Counted from the first letter of the stretch, positions 21,200 to 32,625 are shown. The stretch: DNA of 64,000 nt from Reticulascus tulasneorum (GCA_001557505.1 LSAX01000009.1:1550001-1614000), one strand, 5' to 3'. Made by a program: numbers and translations. The notes: generated by a model not told the origin, from the sequence alone.

Positions 21200-23328
21200 G
21201 AGGGTCTTGGCCATCTGCAGCCAAGAGTCCAAATTGGCCAAGCCAAGCCAAGCCAAGCCAAGCCAGAGCACACCATCATGATGGCGAGGAAGACGGTGAG
21301 CCATGTGCGCGCAAGAGTGTGTAGCTCCGATGGGATGTCATGAGCAAGGACTGCTGGAGGAAGACGAGACGATGGACTTGTCCGAATCAGCAGGGCTAAC
21401 TTGGTCGAATGACATGACTTGACTGGTGTTGCTGTAAATCTGTGGGACGCAGTAACTAATTATGTAAGTAGCGAGCTAGGTATGTCGGCCGCGCTGAACT
21501 TCAGGCTCCATGGCAATGATGCTGGAGAAAGGAAGGTGGGGTGGTGAAGTCTCGTGGCCCAAAAAGGAACTATCGGAACTGCCATCGACAATCTAAGGAA
21601 CGTGTCGAACGAAGCAAGGACCGGCCGGTGGAATTGCAGGCCTTGGCAGAGCACCAGGTCGCATCCACCAGGCCGGTAATTGTTGGCGACATTTCATTGA
21701 TATCACTAGCGGCTCGAAGGCGGGCGAGAGGGGGAGAAAAAGAAGAAGCTTGCTTTGGCTTGGCATGCGCTATGCTTGCTTACGTATGTACCACGACGAT
21801 ATATACTACGTACATAGCCCGTACAGATTACCAGATTACATACGCCATGGAAGACAAAGACCGCGATAGCAGCAGCTTGGCGATGTTCTAGCGAGAGAGA
21901 AGAAAAAAAGAGGGGAAATGGGGATGGCTTGCTTGCGTGGAAGGATGGAATGGGATTTGGTGGACTTTTGGGGGGGGGTGGAGGGATTTGCTTGGCCAAG
22001 ATATTGGCGGGCGGAGTGCGAGTCTTGGCCCCAGCGGAAAGCTTGTTCTGGCTGTTCACTCGTACGACCAGGGGGCAGGCAAAGCAGGGCAAGCAAGCTA
22101 GCTAATTATCGAGTCAGATTTGGGCGCAAAGAGGGGGTCTGCTGACGGGGTGGTGTTTGCGCGCCCATGCACACACACACAGGTTAGGTAGGTATGCTTT
22201 TACCGAGGGGCGTTATGAACAAGGTCCAAGCCTATCCGGGGGCAGAATGTGAGATAATGGCGCTCTGCAAGCAAGCCGCTATCCTGGCCATATTGCGTCC
22301 GTGGATCGTACATAGCGCCGCACTGTCTCGCGCGTCTTTGCGTTTGCGTGGTGAGACAACACAAGACGGGACAGATATGTACATACCCAGCGCCAGCGGC
22401 CGCGGCGGTAGGACAGACACAGGGGGGCCGATACGAACTCACTCACTCAGAAAAAGACAAACAGCGCACGCAACAGAGAAGAGTGATGGATCGAGCAGAA
22501 GAAGATCAGCTTTACATAAGAGAGTGTGCAGCATCAGCTGACGCAAGAGAAAAACATCGCCATCGCAGCAAAAGGGGGCCAGCCAAAGCGGTGGTTGAGT
22601 GCCCTAAATGCATACGACACAATACCTTAAGTTACAGTACGAGGCACGTCCACCACAGTGGCGATGGCGACAAAGAACCCCCCCATGGGAAATATCGGAT
22701 AAGTCCATTGTGTGCGTGTGTGTGTGTGAGAGGCGAGACACGGAGGAACATCCTGCTTGCCAAGAGGCTAAGGATGCTTGGCGTAGGCTTGGCAATGTAT
22801 GCGAACGGAAGTTCTGATGTTGCCAAGTACCTCCTGGGCCTGCCAAGGCTACCTCGCCTGCGCCCGTGTCCCGCACCGAATGCGAGGTACCCCGGAAGTC
22901 CCGCCCCAATCTTGGAACTGTTTTTCTCATCTTGGGGTTCCGCTCTCCGAACGTGCCCTCTTCCCCAGCCAACCAGCGCCCAGCAGGCCCCACCACTGCC
23001 AAGACGCCAAGACTTTCCGCTGGGGGAGAGCGAAAGGGCTGGCTTTGAGAGTTCAAAAGAGAGAGGGAGCGCTCCCCCGGATGATCAACCTTCTTCTTAC
23101 CAGACACCTTTTGAGCCCCCAGATCGCCCTCGTTGACAACTTCATCTTCCTGAGATCCAGAGAGAGAGTCCAAATAGTCTTTCTGCACTTTGGCTTTCGC
23201 ACGTTTTCCGTGGCTGTCGAAAAACGGTCTGGCCCTTACCTTACTTACACACTGCACGGGATCGGGAAAACCAGATAATCCGTCCACCCCATCTCTCTCT
23301 ATCCTTACCACCACCACCACCACTCAAC
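21200..23328 (+). promoter_or_regulatory. pacC upstream region with many PacC-type hexamers
   Basis: The known PacC target is GCCARG. On the plus strand, GCCAAG starts at 21220, 21237, 21242, 21247, 21252, 21257, 21995, 22759, 22822, 22842, 22998 and 23006. Reverse matches (CTTGGC or CCTGGC) start at 21206, 21642, 21759, 21991, 22024, 22283, 22777 and 22788. That is about twenty where roughly two are expected by chance in this length. CA/GT microsatellites lie at about 22170 and 22715. A CCA repeat lies just before the pacC ATG. Binding is inference; the motif counts are direct. Confidence 0.6.
21237..21266 (+). repeat. GCCAA pentanucleotide repeat
   Basis: Five GCCAA units run head to tail into a final GCCAGA, creating five overlapping GCCAAG hexamers. 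It is about 2.1 kb upstream of the pacC start codon. Confidence 0.85.
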
Positions 23329-25507
23329 ATGTCGGCGAGACCAGAGGATCAGTCCTCCGGGAGCAATTCCCCAAAGAGCAACACCCCGGCGCCCTCCACA
23401 GCCACCAGCAACACCTCGCAGTCTACAGCAAACTCGAGCGCTGATGACAACCTCACTTGCAAGTGGAACGCCTGCAACCTGAAGTTTGTTAGCCCAGAGG
23501 CTCTCTACGTAAGTCTCCAAACCGCCGCGAAACTCACTCACCCGCTCGCCCCCCTCCTTGAATCTCATTTATTCCCCCCGTCTCCGAACCTTGGGATGTC
23601 GAAACCGTCGACTAACTCTCATAACAGGAGCATATCTGTGAGCGTCATGTTGGCCGCAAGAGCACCAACAACTTGAACTTGACCTGCCAGTGGAACTCCT
23701 GCCGGACCACCACTGTCAAGCGTGATCACATCACCTCTCACATTCGAGTCCACGTCCCGTTGAAGCCTCACAAGTGTGAGTTCTGCGGCAAGTCCTTCAA
23801 GCGTCCTCAGGACTTGAAGAAGCATGTCAAGGTAAGAAGCGAATTCCCAACCATTCCCTTTTCACACTGCCAGGCAACGGGCAGCATCGTGTGCCCATCA
23901 CTTCCTCAGATGAGTGTTTCCGCATCCGGTGGATGGCTGGCGTGCACAATCTGAGGGGTCCTTCACTGAACACATCATGGAGCACACGGGTTGATGTCTA
24001 TACTTGTTTGCCCGGCTGCCAAAACACATTTCAACTTGCAAAGAATCTCGAACTTGAACCTTGCTGACTCGTATCCAGACTCACGCCGATGATTCCGTCC
24101 TCGCCCGGTCACCACAAGACCAGGGAGGCATGAATGCTGCGTATCGCGGCCAGGCTGGCAAAGGTACGTCTCAGCTCAGTTCCACATAACCTCAAAAACC
24201 GTCCTCTTGTTTTCTCCCAACTAGAGGCTAATTTGCCTCCAGCTTCTTCTAGCTACTATGATCATAATGGCCACATTCGGACTAACTCGGCCGCTTTCCC
24301 ACACCAGGCTGGGCATGCTAGCTACTATGCGCCTCAACCATCTACCAACTATGGGCTGTACTTCAATCAACCTCCTCTCAACCCTCCACGAGCTGATTAC
24401 ATCGGCCACCACGCCGCCTCTTTCGGCGGTGACCGCAAACGCGCTTACGACATGGTCGACGATTTCTTTAGCAACGCGAAGCGGCGTCAGGTAGACCCCA
24501 CTTCCTACACTCAAGTCGGCAGATCCCTCATGCCGCTCCACGGTGCCCTCGGTCTCCACACCGGACCAATGTCCGCGACCGAGTACATGGCACCCCATGC
24601 TCCTGCTGTCGCCCACGTCGGTGGCGGTGGCGGCGGCAGTGGCAGCTCCGGCCCCCTGGCGCAGCAGTACTATCTGCCGCCCATGCCGAATGCACGCACC
24701 AAGACCGACCTGGTCCAGATCGATCAGATCTTGGAGCAAATGCAGAGCACCGTGTACGAGAACTCCAACCAGGCTACGCACGGCGTTCACATCCACGGCC
24801 AGAACACGTTCGAGTACCGACACAGCCCATCGCCTCCCGGCACCCATAGAGGCCCAGCTGGAATCCCAGTCAGCAACGATGGTTATGCCGCCGTGTCGGC
24901 AGCACACATGGCTTCGCCATTGACCGCAATCTCGTCCACCGGAACCCCGGCTGTCACCCCGCCATCTAGCAATATGTCATACACATCCGGACATTCGCCA
25001 AGCCCATCCTCCTCAGGCATGTCTCCCCAGTCCCGACACAGCTCGACAACCTCGTCAGCCCTGTACCCGCACTTGCCTGCTGTGAGCTCCGTCTTCCCTG
25101 GCCAGTCAACCACCTCGACGCTCGGACCGAGCTTCGACAGCAACGAACGCAGACGCTACTCTGGCGGTATGCTCCAGAGAGCGAGCAACGGGCCTGCCCC
25201 TCGTTCAATGCCAATGGAACAGGGCAGCTTCGCTTCCAAGGCCAGCGAGTCTGCTGCCTCGCCCGTGAGCTCCCCGTCTTCCGAATCGGACATGAGCGAC
25301 AGCGCTCGTGAGCGCGAGGAGAAGTACGATCAATGGCTCGAGAACATGCGAACCATTGAGGCTCTCCGGGAATACGTCCGTGACCGAATCGACCGAAGAG
25401 AATACGAAGACGAGCGACAAGAGGAACGTCTCCGACACCCTGACGCAATGGACGTGGACAAGAAGCCAGCACCGCCTTTGTACCCCGTCCTCCGACTACC
25501 AAACTGA
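23329..25507 (+). CDS. pacC: PacC/Rim101 pH-response zinc-finger transcription factor
   Basis: Four exons (23329-23508, 23628-23831, 24079-24163, 24225-25507) give about 583 residues. Three C2H2 fingers follow a Ser/Thr-rich N-terminus. Finger 1 (from C44) spans the first intron, finger 2 is about 80-102 ([15 protein letters not shown]), and finger 3 ([17 protein letters not shown]) ends at THADDSV across the second intron. Fingers 2 and 3 bind GCCARG in PacC. The conserved [18 protein letters not shown] block is at about 226-245. YSGGMLQRA at about 468 lies where PacC has its signalling protease box, the site region for the pH-triggered cut downstream of PalB. The charged C-terminal helix (about 515-560) fits the inhibitory C-terminal part. 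Family role: the full-length form is inactive, and the processed form activates alkaline genes and represses acid genes in the nucleus. Its own promoter is rich in GCCAAG, suggesting autoregulation. Confidence 0.95.
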
Positions 25508-26563
25508 GACACTCGGCAGACCGCGGGCCGGTCTTGAAAACCCAAGCCCATTCATGTGTATTACTAGTTGTCCCAAAAACTTAAAAGGCGTTGCAACCTC
25601 GAGAGGGCTCTCTCCCACTCTGCATTCTTCCGCACTCATCATCTCGCCGCATACTCCTTATTTTACCCCATACGCCCTGTTGGTGGAAGTTGAGGGGGAA
25701 ACATGATTGAAACCGCAGTCTTGATAGCTTTTTGCTTGCCAGAAAAAGATGGTTTGGTGCGCAAAAAGCTCCCAGCATTTCCCTACTGTTTACTTGCTGT
25801 TCTCTTTGTGGGGAGCTTTGGGGTGTTCTTTATCTACTTCGCACTTTTGCAATACTTGGTGCGACGTCCGCTTTTCTGGTTAAATGGGAAACGGGAAATG
25901 GCGTGAACGTATTATGACAGGATGCTCCCTGTGCTCGCTAGCTATCTAGTCTCCTTGGGATGAATGAACGCTTATTAAGTTATATATATACTCGAGACTT
26001 GAATGTGTGTTTGGCATTGTGACAACTCGTCGTGAATACTTTAATGGCATCCTGTAGTTTCTTTTGATTTAGTCCACTCGAGCGCTGCAATACCACTAGT
26101 CAACCAGTACAACTGGATTATGGTGCTCAACTGACTTAGTGACGAGGCACCCTCGGGTTTCTGAACTAGCAATACTAGCCCATTCATATGTTATGAGGCC
26201 CACGGAGCAAGATGGAATCAACGGAACTCTACTCTCTCAGTTCAGTGAAATGTTTGCATTGACCCTAAGCATCCAATGGTGCGAATTCTCGAAGACCTCG
26301 GGATGTTACTCCAATAACGGCTCCTTCCTCCCATCCCGCAGGCATGCGTTGCTAGTGGGCAATGGCCCCCCTGTTTTGCCAGGCCCTCATTGGCGACCAC
26401 GCTGTGATAAACCCCGCCAATCCCCTGTAAATCGAGGGCCAGTTTCGGGGGGGTTCTGCAACTGGACCCTCAATTGTTTTGTTCCCGGTCGAACATTCCT
26501 CCAAGCTTGTGATATCGAATAACCAACAACCGCGTCCGCTACATACAACTCGACGCACTCCCT
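25508..26563. other. Intergenic 1.06 kb
   Basis: Contains the pacC 3' flank and the promoter of the next plus-strand gene. A TATATATA run lies near 25982. A 67-codon hydrophobic frame at 25703-25906 lies in the likely 3' untranslated region and is not supported as a gene. Confidence 0.55.
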
Positions 26564-27955
26564 ATGTCATCCACCCTCGCCCGCTCGCGCTCCCTGCGCA
26601 AGCCAGCAGCAGGGCCCGGCACCGAGCTCCTCCAGAAAGATGCCTCCCGCCCAGACGCGCGCAACACGTCGCCCAGCCGCCTGCCCGTTAAGCCCCCGTC
26701 GAGGAGCATCTCGACCAGCACGGCGACGGGCGCGAAGACGGGAACGAGCAGATTCGGCATCCTCGGCCGCAGCGTGAGCACGAAGCAGCCGGAGCCGCCC
26801 GTGAGGACGAGTCGCTATCCGCCGAGCGCGTCGAGCTCGAGCACCGTGGCGCGACCTACGACGAGCGGCGGGCTGCCGGCGCAGAATGCGAGGACTATGG
26901 GGCATACGCGGGCGAAATCGACGGCTACGACGCTCAATGGCGCGACGGTTCTGAGGCCGCCTTCGCAGCAGGCTGCTGCCGCTGGCAGTACCGCTGCGAA
27001 ACCCCGTCCTGCGTCGCAGCAAGGTCGTGCCCCGTCCGTGGCCGAACGATCTACCCCTCACAATCCTGCCCAGACCCAACCGCAACCGCAATCACTCGCC
27101 CCGCGCCTGCGTCCCGCCTTCTCGACGCTGCAACAGCACTACTCCCCGGCCAAAACCCTGGCCCCCAAGCCCCTCACATCTACCTACCTCGTCCCGCCCT
27201 CGCCGTCTAAGCTGCCCACCAACGTAGCCATCACCGCCGAGACGAGTCGCCTGCAAACAGAGCTCCTGCAGCTCCACCTGCTGCACCGCGATGCCGCGTC
27301 CGTCGACGCCCAATGGCGCGCCAGCGCGCGAGAGAAGCTCGGCAGGCGCTTTGTGGAGCTGGGACACGCGAGCGGGGACCTGACCAAGGCGGAGGCGGAG
27401 CGTGTCGAGCGCGTGAACGTGCTCGCCGTGCAGGAATGGGGAAGCGATGGTCGCCTGGAGGAGAAGATACAGACCCTGGATTCGCTGCTCACCGGGCTGT
27501 GGAGCCTGGATGCCCCTGGCGGCAAGCATGCGCGGGTGGTGCGCCGCTTCGAGCGCTGGGCCGAGCAGCTTGTCGAAGTGGAGGATGCGCGGGCCCGGGG
27601 CGACGGAAACGCGCTGCTGAACGGCGGGGAGGTCGTGTTCGTGGGCGAGCTGGACGCCGCGTGGAGGGAGGAGTGTGCGGGCTTGGTGCGGAAGCTGGAC
27701 GGGTGGCGGCGGCAGCTGAGAGAGCTGGGGGATGGCCCGGATGGCATCGAGGGCGAGGAGGGCGAGAAGTCGAGCCTGGCCAGGATGCTGGAGGGATGCA
27801 GCAGCTTGGTGAGCGACATGCTTGCTGAGCTGGGCGCCATGGACGAGATTGAGCGGGAGGCTGTGGCGAGGGAGACGGCATGGATTCAGCGGATGATCAA
27901 CGACGATGGAGCAGATGATACCCCGAGGGCTGGAGCGATATGGCGAGCTGTTTGA
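26564..27955 (+). CDS. Conserved fungal protein, basic disordered N-terminus and coiled coil
   Basis: An intronless 463-residue frame with a strongly GC-rich third position. Residues 1 to about 200 are Ser/Pro/Arg/Thr-rich and basic (SRSLRKP, SPSRLPVKPPSR), typical of disordered microtubule- or nucleic-acid-binding tails. A conserved-looking junction, FSTLQQHYSPAK, precedes PPSPSKLPTN. Residues about 225-440 are predicted helical with heptad-like Leu/Glu/Arg patterns (ETSRLQTELLQLHLL; LEEKIQTLDSLLTGLW). I recall similar unnamed proteins in other filamentous ascomycetes. The layout resembles augmin/HAUS8-like or other cytoskeletal proteins, but this rests on architecture only and I assign no function. 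It is convergent with IWR1, 256 bp between stop codons. Confidence 0.8.
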   Translation: MSSTLARSRSLRKPAAGPGTELLQKDASRPDARNTSPSRLPVKPPSRSISTSTATGAKTGTSRFGILGRSVSTKQPEPPVRTSRYPPSASSSSTVARPTTSGGLPAQNARTMGHTRAKSTATTLNGATVLRPPSQQAAAAGSTAAKPRPASQQGRAPSVAERSTPHNPAQTQPQPQSLAPRLRPAFSTLQQHYSPAKTLAPKPLTSTYLVPPSPSKLPTNVAITAETSRLQTELLQLHLLHRDAASVDAQWRASAREKLGRRFVELGHASGDLTKAEAERVERVNVLAVQEWGSDGRLEEKIQTLDSLLTGLWSLDAPGGKHARVVRRFERWAEQLVEVEDARARGDGNALLNGGEVVFVGELDAAWREECAGLVRKLDGWRRQLRELGDGPDGIEGEEGEKSSLARMLEGCSSLVSDMLAELGAMDEIEREAVARETAWIQRMINDDGADDTPRAGAIWRAV

Positions 27956-28211
27956 CCAGCTGCGGCTTTTCAAGAGATGATACACGGCGGAGTGGCCGGG
28001 CCATTACGCTATTATGATGGAGGCTATTAGGATGATGGGTCCAGTATTGTAACGCTTGTGAGCGAGATTGTACATTCGGAACCTCTAGCAGTAATCGTCC
28101 AGTCCAACATGACGTCCAACACAGGAAAATACACCAATAACACATCCAACGCGGGACATTTGACAGGCAGTGATCTGGTTCTCTCCCTTGCTCTTCCTCC
28201 ACCGTCCCCGG

Positions 28212-29715
28212 TCAGCCAGCGCCGTGGTGGCGTATGTACCGCCGAATGCTGGCCTGGAAGAGATCGTCGTCCTTCTGCTTCTCCCGCCCCGCCTCCGTCA
28301 TGTAGGACTCGCCCGCGTCGTCGTCGCCGCTGTAGTACATATCGTCGAACTCCTCCTCGTCCGAGGCGTTGCCGGTGCGGAAGGCGTACGCGTGCCGGTT
28401 GAACTCGTCCTCCGAGTCGACTTCATCCTCCGGGTAGTCGGCGGTGTAGTGATTTTCAGCTGTGGGAGATAGTTAGCGCATGTTTCCACAAGCCATCTCC
28501 GCGTCGGGGGGGGGGGGTTCTGCCTACCGTTCTCGTCTTCGTCGTCGTCTGCTTCGTCCTCGTCGTCCTCTTCGGCGGCGAAGAATACGTTGACGTCCTC
28601 CTCGTTGTCGAAATCTAGAATACCAATCTTGTCCGGTGAGATGGCAGCTTGTATCATCTCGGCCGAGACGAGCTCATACTCGTCAATGATGTAGCCGCTG
28701 TCGTCGCCATCGTTGATCTCGGTCATGAGCTCGTCACCACCGACTTCCTCCTCGTCGACAATTTCAGGATGGCGCTCGGCAAATCTCTGTGCTGGCGCTT
28801 TGGGTCGGAGCTTCGACGGTGACTTCTTCATATGTGGGGGGGAGTTCCCCGAGACACTAGTCTGTTCCATAGAGGCGAGGTTCAACCCGATCTCATGCAT
28901 CACCCACTGGTTCATATCTGCCGAGATCTGATCCATGTTCTCGCTGCTACTGACCACGGCTGGAGGAAGTGGTCGTCTCTGTGATTCAATAACCGCTGCT
29001 GAAGCAGCCAGACGCTTTGACGAGCCTGGTTTCTTGTATGTCGTATTATCAGTCATATCGACGTCGCCTGGCTCTGCTGTGCCCTGGCGTGCATTGTAGT
29101 TTCCATCGATCGCCTTTTTACTCCCTGCAGCCTTGGCTGGGACTTTCTGCGACGTTCGCTTCGTGTCCCTCTCAACAAAGACCGCAGTTCCATATCGCGC
29201 TTTCTTGGATATTCCGGCCTTTTCTGCTAAACCTATCGCCGGACTCATGGAAGACCGGGACATATGAAACCGTCGCGGCTCGAAAGCTTTGTGACTTGGC
29301 CGGCTCGCTTGACTGCTGCTGGGGGCACCTGGCGCTTGCGCCGCCTGCAACCCGCTCCCTTGCTCCGGTGCATGGCCAGGAGTGGCATGCGGCACTTGGG
29401 ATGACAACTGTCTGAGGCGACTTGGGCTCGCGAGTTCATCTCCGGGCTTGGAAGTGAGGATGACGGGCTTCGTGTCGTGGGGTTGTTGAGATTGTATCGG
29501 CGGGTGATTGGCGGCATGCTTGGAGGCGGCGAGTTTCCTCTGGTAAAACCAATCGCTGCCGCTTCGGTTCCGTTTCGTGCCCTCAAGTTCTATAGCTAGT
29601 CAGCCACTATGCTTCGCAGGGACGGGGACAAATATGGGATCGTACGAAGGAACGGAACGGGGGTTTCCTCGTCGAGTTTCCGCTTGATGTGAATCACTCG
29701 AGGCGGCTCGGACAT
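28212..29715 (-). CDS. IWR1: Iwr1-type RNA polymerase II nuclear import factor
   Basis: Three exons on the minus strand (29646-29715, 28528-29589, 28212-28459) splice to about 459 residues. The N-terminus SEPPRVIHIKRKLDEE matches the basic start of Iwr1 proteins, which includes an importin-alpha-binding signal. The Iwr1 domain begins near residue 319 with DDSGYIIDEYELV. It continues through ILDFDNEEDVNVFF and an Asp/Glu-rich run into YPEDEVDSEDEF and YRRY-like basic-acidic C-terminal segments. In yeast, Iwr1 binds assembled RNA polymerase II in the cytoplasm and directs its import. The first short exon is supported by phase (CA completes with the next exon's nucleotides) and by continuity of the protein. 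The second intron, 28460-28527, contains a 12-base homopolymer yet keeps normal GT and AG ends. The long linker (residues 60-300) is poorly conserved, as usual for the family. Confidence 0.9.
28506..28517 (+). repeat. 12-base poly-G run inside an IWR1 intron
   Basis: Twelve G on the plus strand, C on the transcribed gene's sense strand. It lies between the donor and branch regions of a 68-nt intron. Confidence 0.85.
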
Positions 29716-30758
29716 GATGGCTACTGGTCAAGATGAAGGGGAACACCCATCTACTGCAGTGGGAAATAGGTAGCGGATTTGCGCATTTGTCGTGGACCAG
29801 GATGCTTGTTTGTTGACGCAGTGGCTAGAATGACGATGTTTTGACTCCAAGTTCCGGGGTTCATGACGGAAGCTAAGGGCACGATAAAGCCTTGCCGAAG
29901 TCCTTATCAGTTGCTTTTCTGATTGGGCCGTCGTCACCTGTGGCACAGCGGTGGCGGTCCCACCAGCGACCTCGAGACAGGATCCAAATCGAGACAAGAC
30001 ATTGACATGAGGTGTTTCAAAGTTCAGAATGAAGTTGAATCTTGGTAAGAGACACCATGAGAAACGTGTTCTACAGTACATATCTTATATATGTGCCCTG
30101 GTGAATGGGTTCCGGTGGGATATCGAGAAGTTAGGTCCAGGGTTGGTTATTGCTGGCCCAGGGCTGGTGTAGCTAGCGGGTGGGTATGGGCAGTATCAAA
30201 GTGGAAATCATCAAAATCGAGAACTTACAAGACTACAAAATTTATGACTTTACACAGCATCCTGAATCGAGAGTACTTTTGGACAAACAAGGCGTTGCCT
30301 CTATCGCGAAACTTAATTGGGCTTTACCGTCACATAATTTACCGTTCTGTCGAATTTGTGTTCAATTCCGTAGGACACAGTTCAACCAACGCGGATCTGT
30401 CATTATTCTTAATTCGGCTCCCTGCTAAGATCGAAAGCGACGCTGAACAATCTCCCATACGGCCTGCACAACCTGCATCACGCATGCGTGTACTGGAATG
30501 CTAAACTTTGTCTTTCCTCATTTCCGTCCCGTGCCATATCCCTTCCCGGTGCCGAGTCCCCTACCTTCCATTATACAAGTACCAATATACAATCACGAGC
30601 GTACCTCAACCCAATTCTGAACCTTACCGGGCCGGTCGTTCTTATACTTCCACAATGCTATTCCGAGGATGATGGCTGCTGTGCTGGTGGCCAGCATGCT
30701 AGGGAAAGGAGTCAATCGATCACGTCCGATGTGGGGTGTATGTTACGGTGTGTTATCC
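29716..30758. other. Intergenic 1.04 kb
   Basis: Lies between two tandem minus-strand genes; it contains the IWR1 promoter and the 3' flank of the CBM48 gene. No gene seen. Confidence 0.55.
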
Positions 30759-32625
30759 TTACGCCTTGCGTTTGCTGCTGAAGAGCCGGTTGATGAATCC
30801 TCCGATCCAATCGACGAAGAGAACGCGGAGGAAGGCTTGGAGCCAGTTCCCCTTGATGTCCGAACCGTCATGAAAGGAAGCAGGAGTTACGGGCCGGTCG
30901 GCAGGTGTCGTTCGTTTCCTGAGTTGGCCAGCTTGGATCTCGTCTCTCCCGGACGCGGCTGCGTCGCTCCCAGCACTGGTCTCGCCTGCCATTTCTCCGG
31001 GCTGGTCTGCGTCGTCATGTTCTGCCTCAGCCAAGTCGGGTGGCTGGACAACAATACCTGGGCTGCTGGGCCGATCGGGCTCGGCGTCAGGCTCACCCGT
31101 CGCAAGCTGATCCAAACCAGGTGGATCTAGTTTCGGGGTATCTTCACTAGCAATAATGCCTCCATTAGTGGCATCCTGCTTCAAAGTACCTCCATTCAAG
31201 TGTGGGTTAGCGACATCCGGGCTCGTTTCGGCAGATGCCTTCGCTTTCGACTTCTTCATGACTACACCTTCGTCCTCATCACTACCAGGCACTGCGAGAT
31301 CTGGTGTGGGCCGAACAGCTGGACTCGGGATTCTGACGACCGATCCCAGCGCCTCATCCTCATCTTCTTCATCTTCCTGGGGCTCCCTGGCGTCTTCTTC
31401 CGCAATTGAGCCGAGAGATATAACTGATCTATCGGAAACCATTGAGCCGTGCGACCTTCTAGGCACATCAAGATTCCTGGTGAGGACGGGACTGGAGGCG
31501 CTCGACGAGGATATGGCTTCTTCGAACTGGTCATTGCCCGCAACCCGAGAGCCCATCAACGGCGACAGAGGCACGCCCTCAAAGGCAGTCTGATCTTCGT
31601 TCAGTCCTGTCTCCACTTTCCGTACAGTCTCCATGATGGAGTCTCGATCTGATGGAAATCGTTCAAGGGTCGGATCATTCAGATCATAGTTGTCGAGGTC
31701 GTAGTCGACGGACGGCGGCTGGGCATGGTCGCCATGATGCTCATCCTCCAAATCTTTGGCATCTGTTTCGTCGTTCTCGTCGCCGACAAACTCATACTCG
31801 CCCAAAGCTTCATGTGCGAAAAGCGGCATTGTTTCAACGATTGGCGTCTCTGGCTCCTCTGGTGCACGCTCCTGAACAGGAGACGCCGCGAAGAAGTTCG
31901 CATACGCTGGCAATTGGAGCTCATCCTTCGATGCCGTCTAAATGAATATCAGCAACCAGTAACACCAAAAAGACAGAACTATTCAGCTGACCTCGCCGGC
32001 GTCCAACTTTTCGGCAGTATCAGCCACTTCGGCAGCTGTGTTTGCAACCTCTTCAATGGGGGTTGTCGACAGCCGACGGAGCTCCACGCCCTTCCCTTTT
32101 GAATCTAGCATGGTAGCGTCTTCTAGAGGTTCAGATATGGTTGGGATAGGAATCGTTTCTACAGTCTCGAGCTTCTCGGCGGGGGGGGTTTCAGAAATGC
32201 CCCCGACTTTTGACTCTTGCTCCTCTGTAATATTGTCTGGCTGAGCTGGCTCGTCGACTTTCGCGGCCGGGGTTATGTATACGTTATTTCGATTTCCAGA
32301 TTCATCCGTAACTATTCAGGGTTATATCACGTCAGCAATCAAACTCCCTGTCAGGGGTGTGGACAGGGCTGAATGACATGCCTGTTGGAGCATCCTCGTT
32401 AAGAACCCACCAGTCACCGAGGCCTACTCGAAACTTGTATTGGATTTCCGATTCTGGGGCTGTCTCAAAAGATTTGGAGAAGCTCAGCTCGCCATCCTCA
32501 TCTGTCGCTGCTTGCATTTCCTGGGGCTCCCATGCTGGCTCGGAGAAGGAACCGGCGACGAAAAGCGGAGGTTGGGTGCCTGGCTTTCGATAAGTGATTG
32601 TGACTGGTACTTTGGAGGGCGCCAT
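30759..32625 (-). CDS. AMPK-beta-type CBM48 (glycogen-binding) domain protein
   Basis: Three exons (32382-32625, 31992-32311, 30759-31937) give about 580 residues. Residues 1-95 form an AMPK1_CBM/CBM48 fold: VTITYRKPGTQPPLFVAGSF, then WEPQEM, YKFRVG, GDWWVLNEDAP and the closing VTDESGNRNNVYI. Conserved aromatic residues (W, Y, WW) are those that stack on glucan in this family. The other 480 residues are acidic, Ser/Glu/Asp-rich and probably disordered, with a YDLDNYDLND patch. The extreme C-terminus (NWLQAFLRVLFVDWIGGFI, then SSKRKA) is an amphipathic to hydrophobic segment with a basic end, possibly a membrane anchor. Yeast Crp1/Mdg1 have a similar N-terminal module. The first intron appears to start with GC rather than GT. 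It lies in tandem with the PAS kinase gene. Role on glycogen is inference. Confidence 0.85.

Noticed and set aside
23133..23327. The pacC leader as coding extension
   Set aside because: The frame from 22348 stops at 23136 and is not continuous with pacC; the ATG at 23329 begins a normal PacC N-terminus.
25703..25906. Hydrophobic 67-codon frame after pacC
   Set aside because: Lies in the expected 3' untranslated region, lacks a cleavable-signal pattern with conserved cysteines and has no promoter signal.
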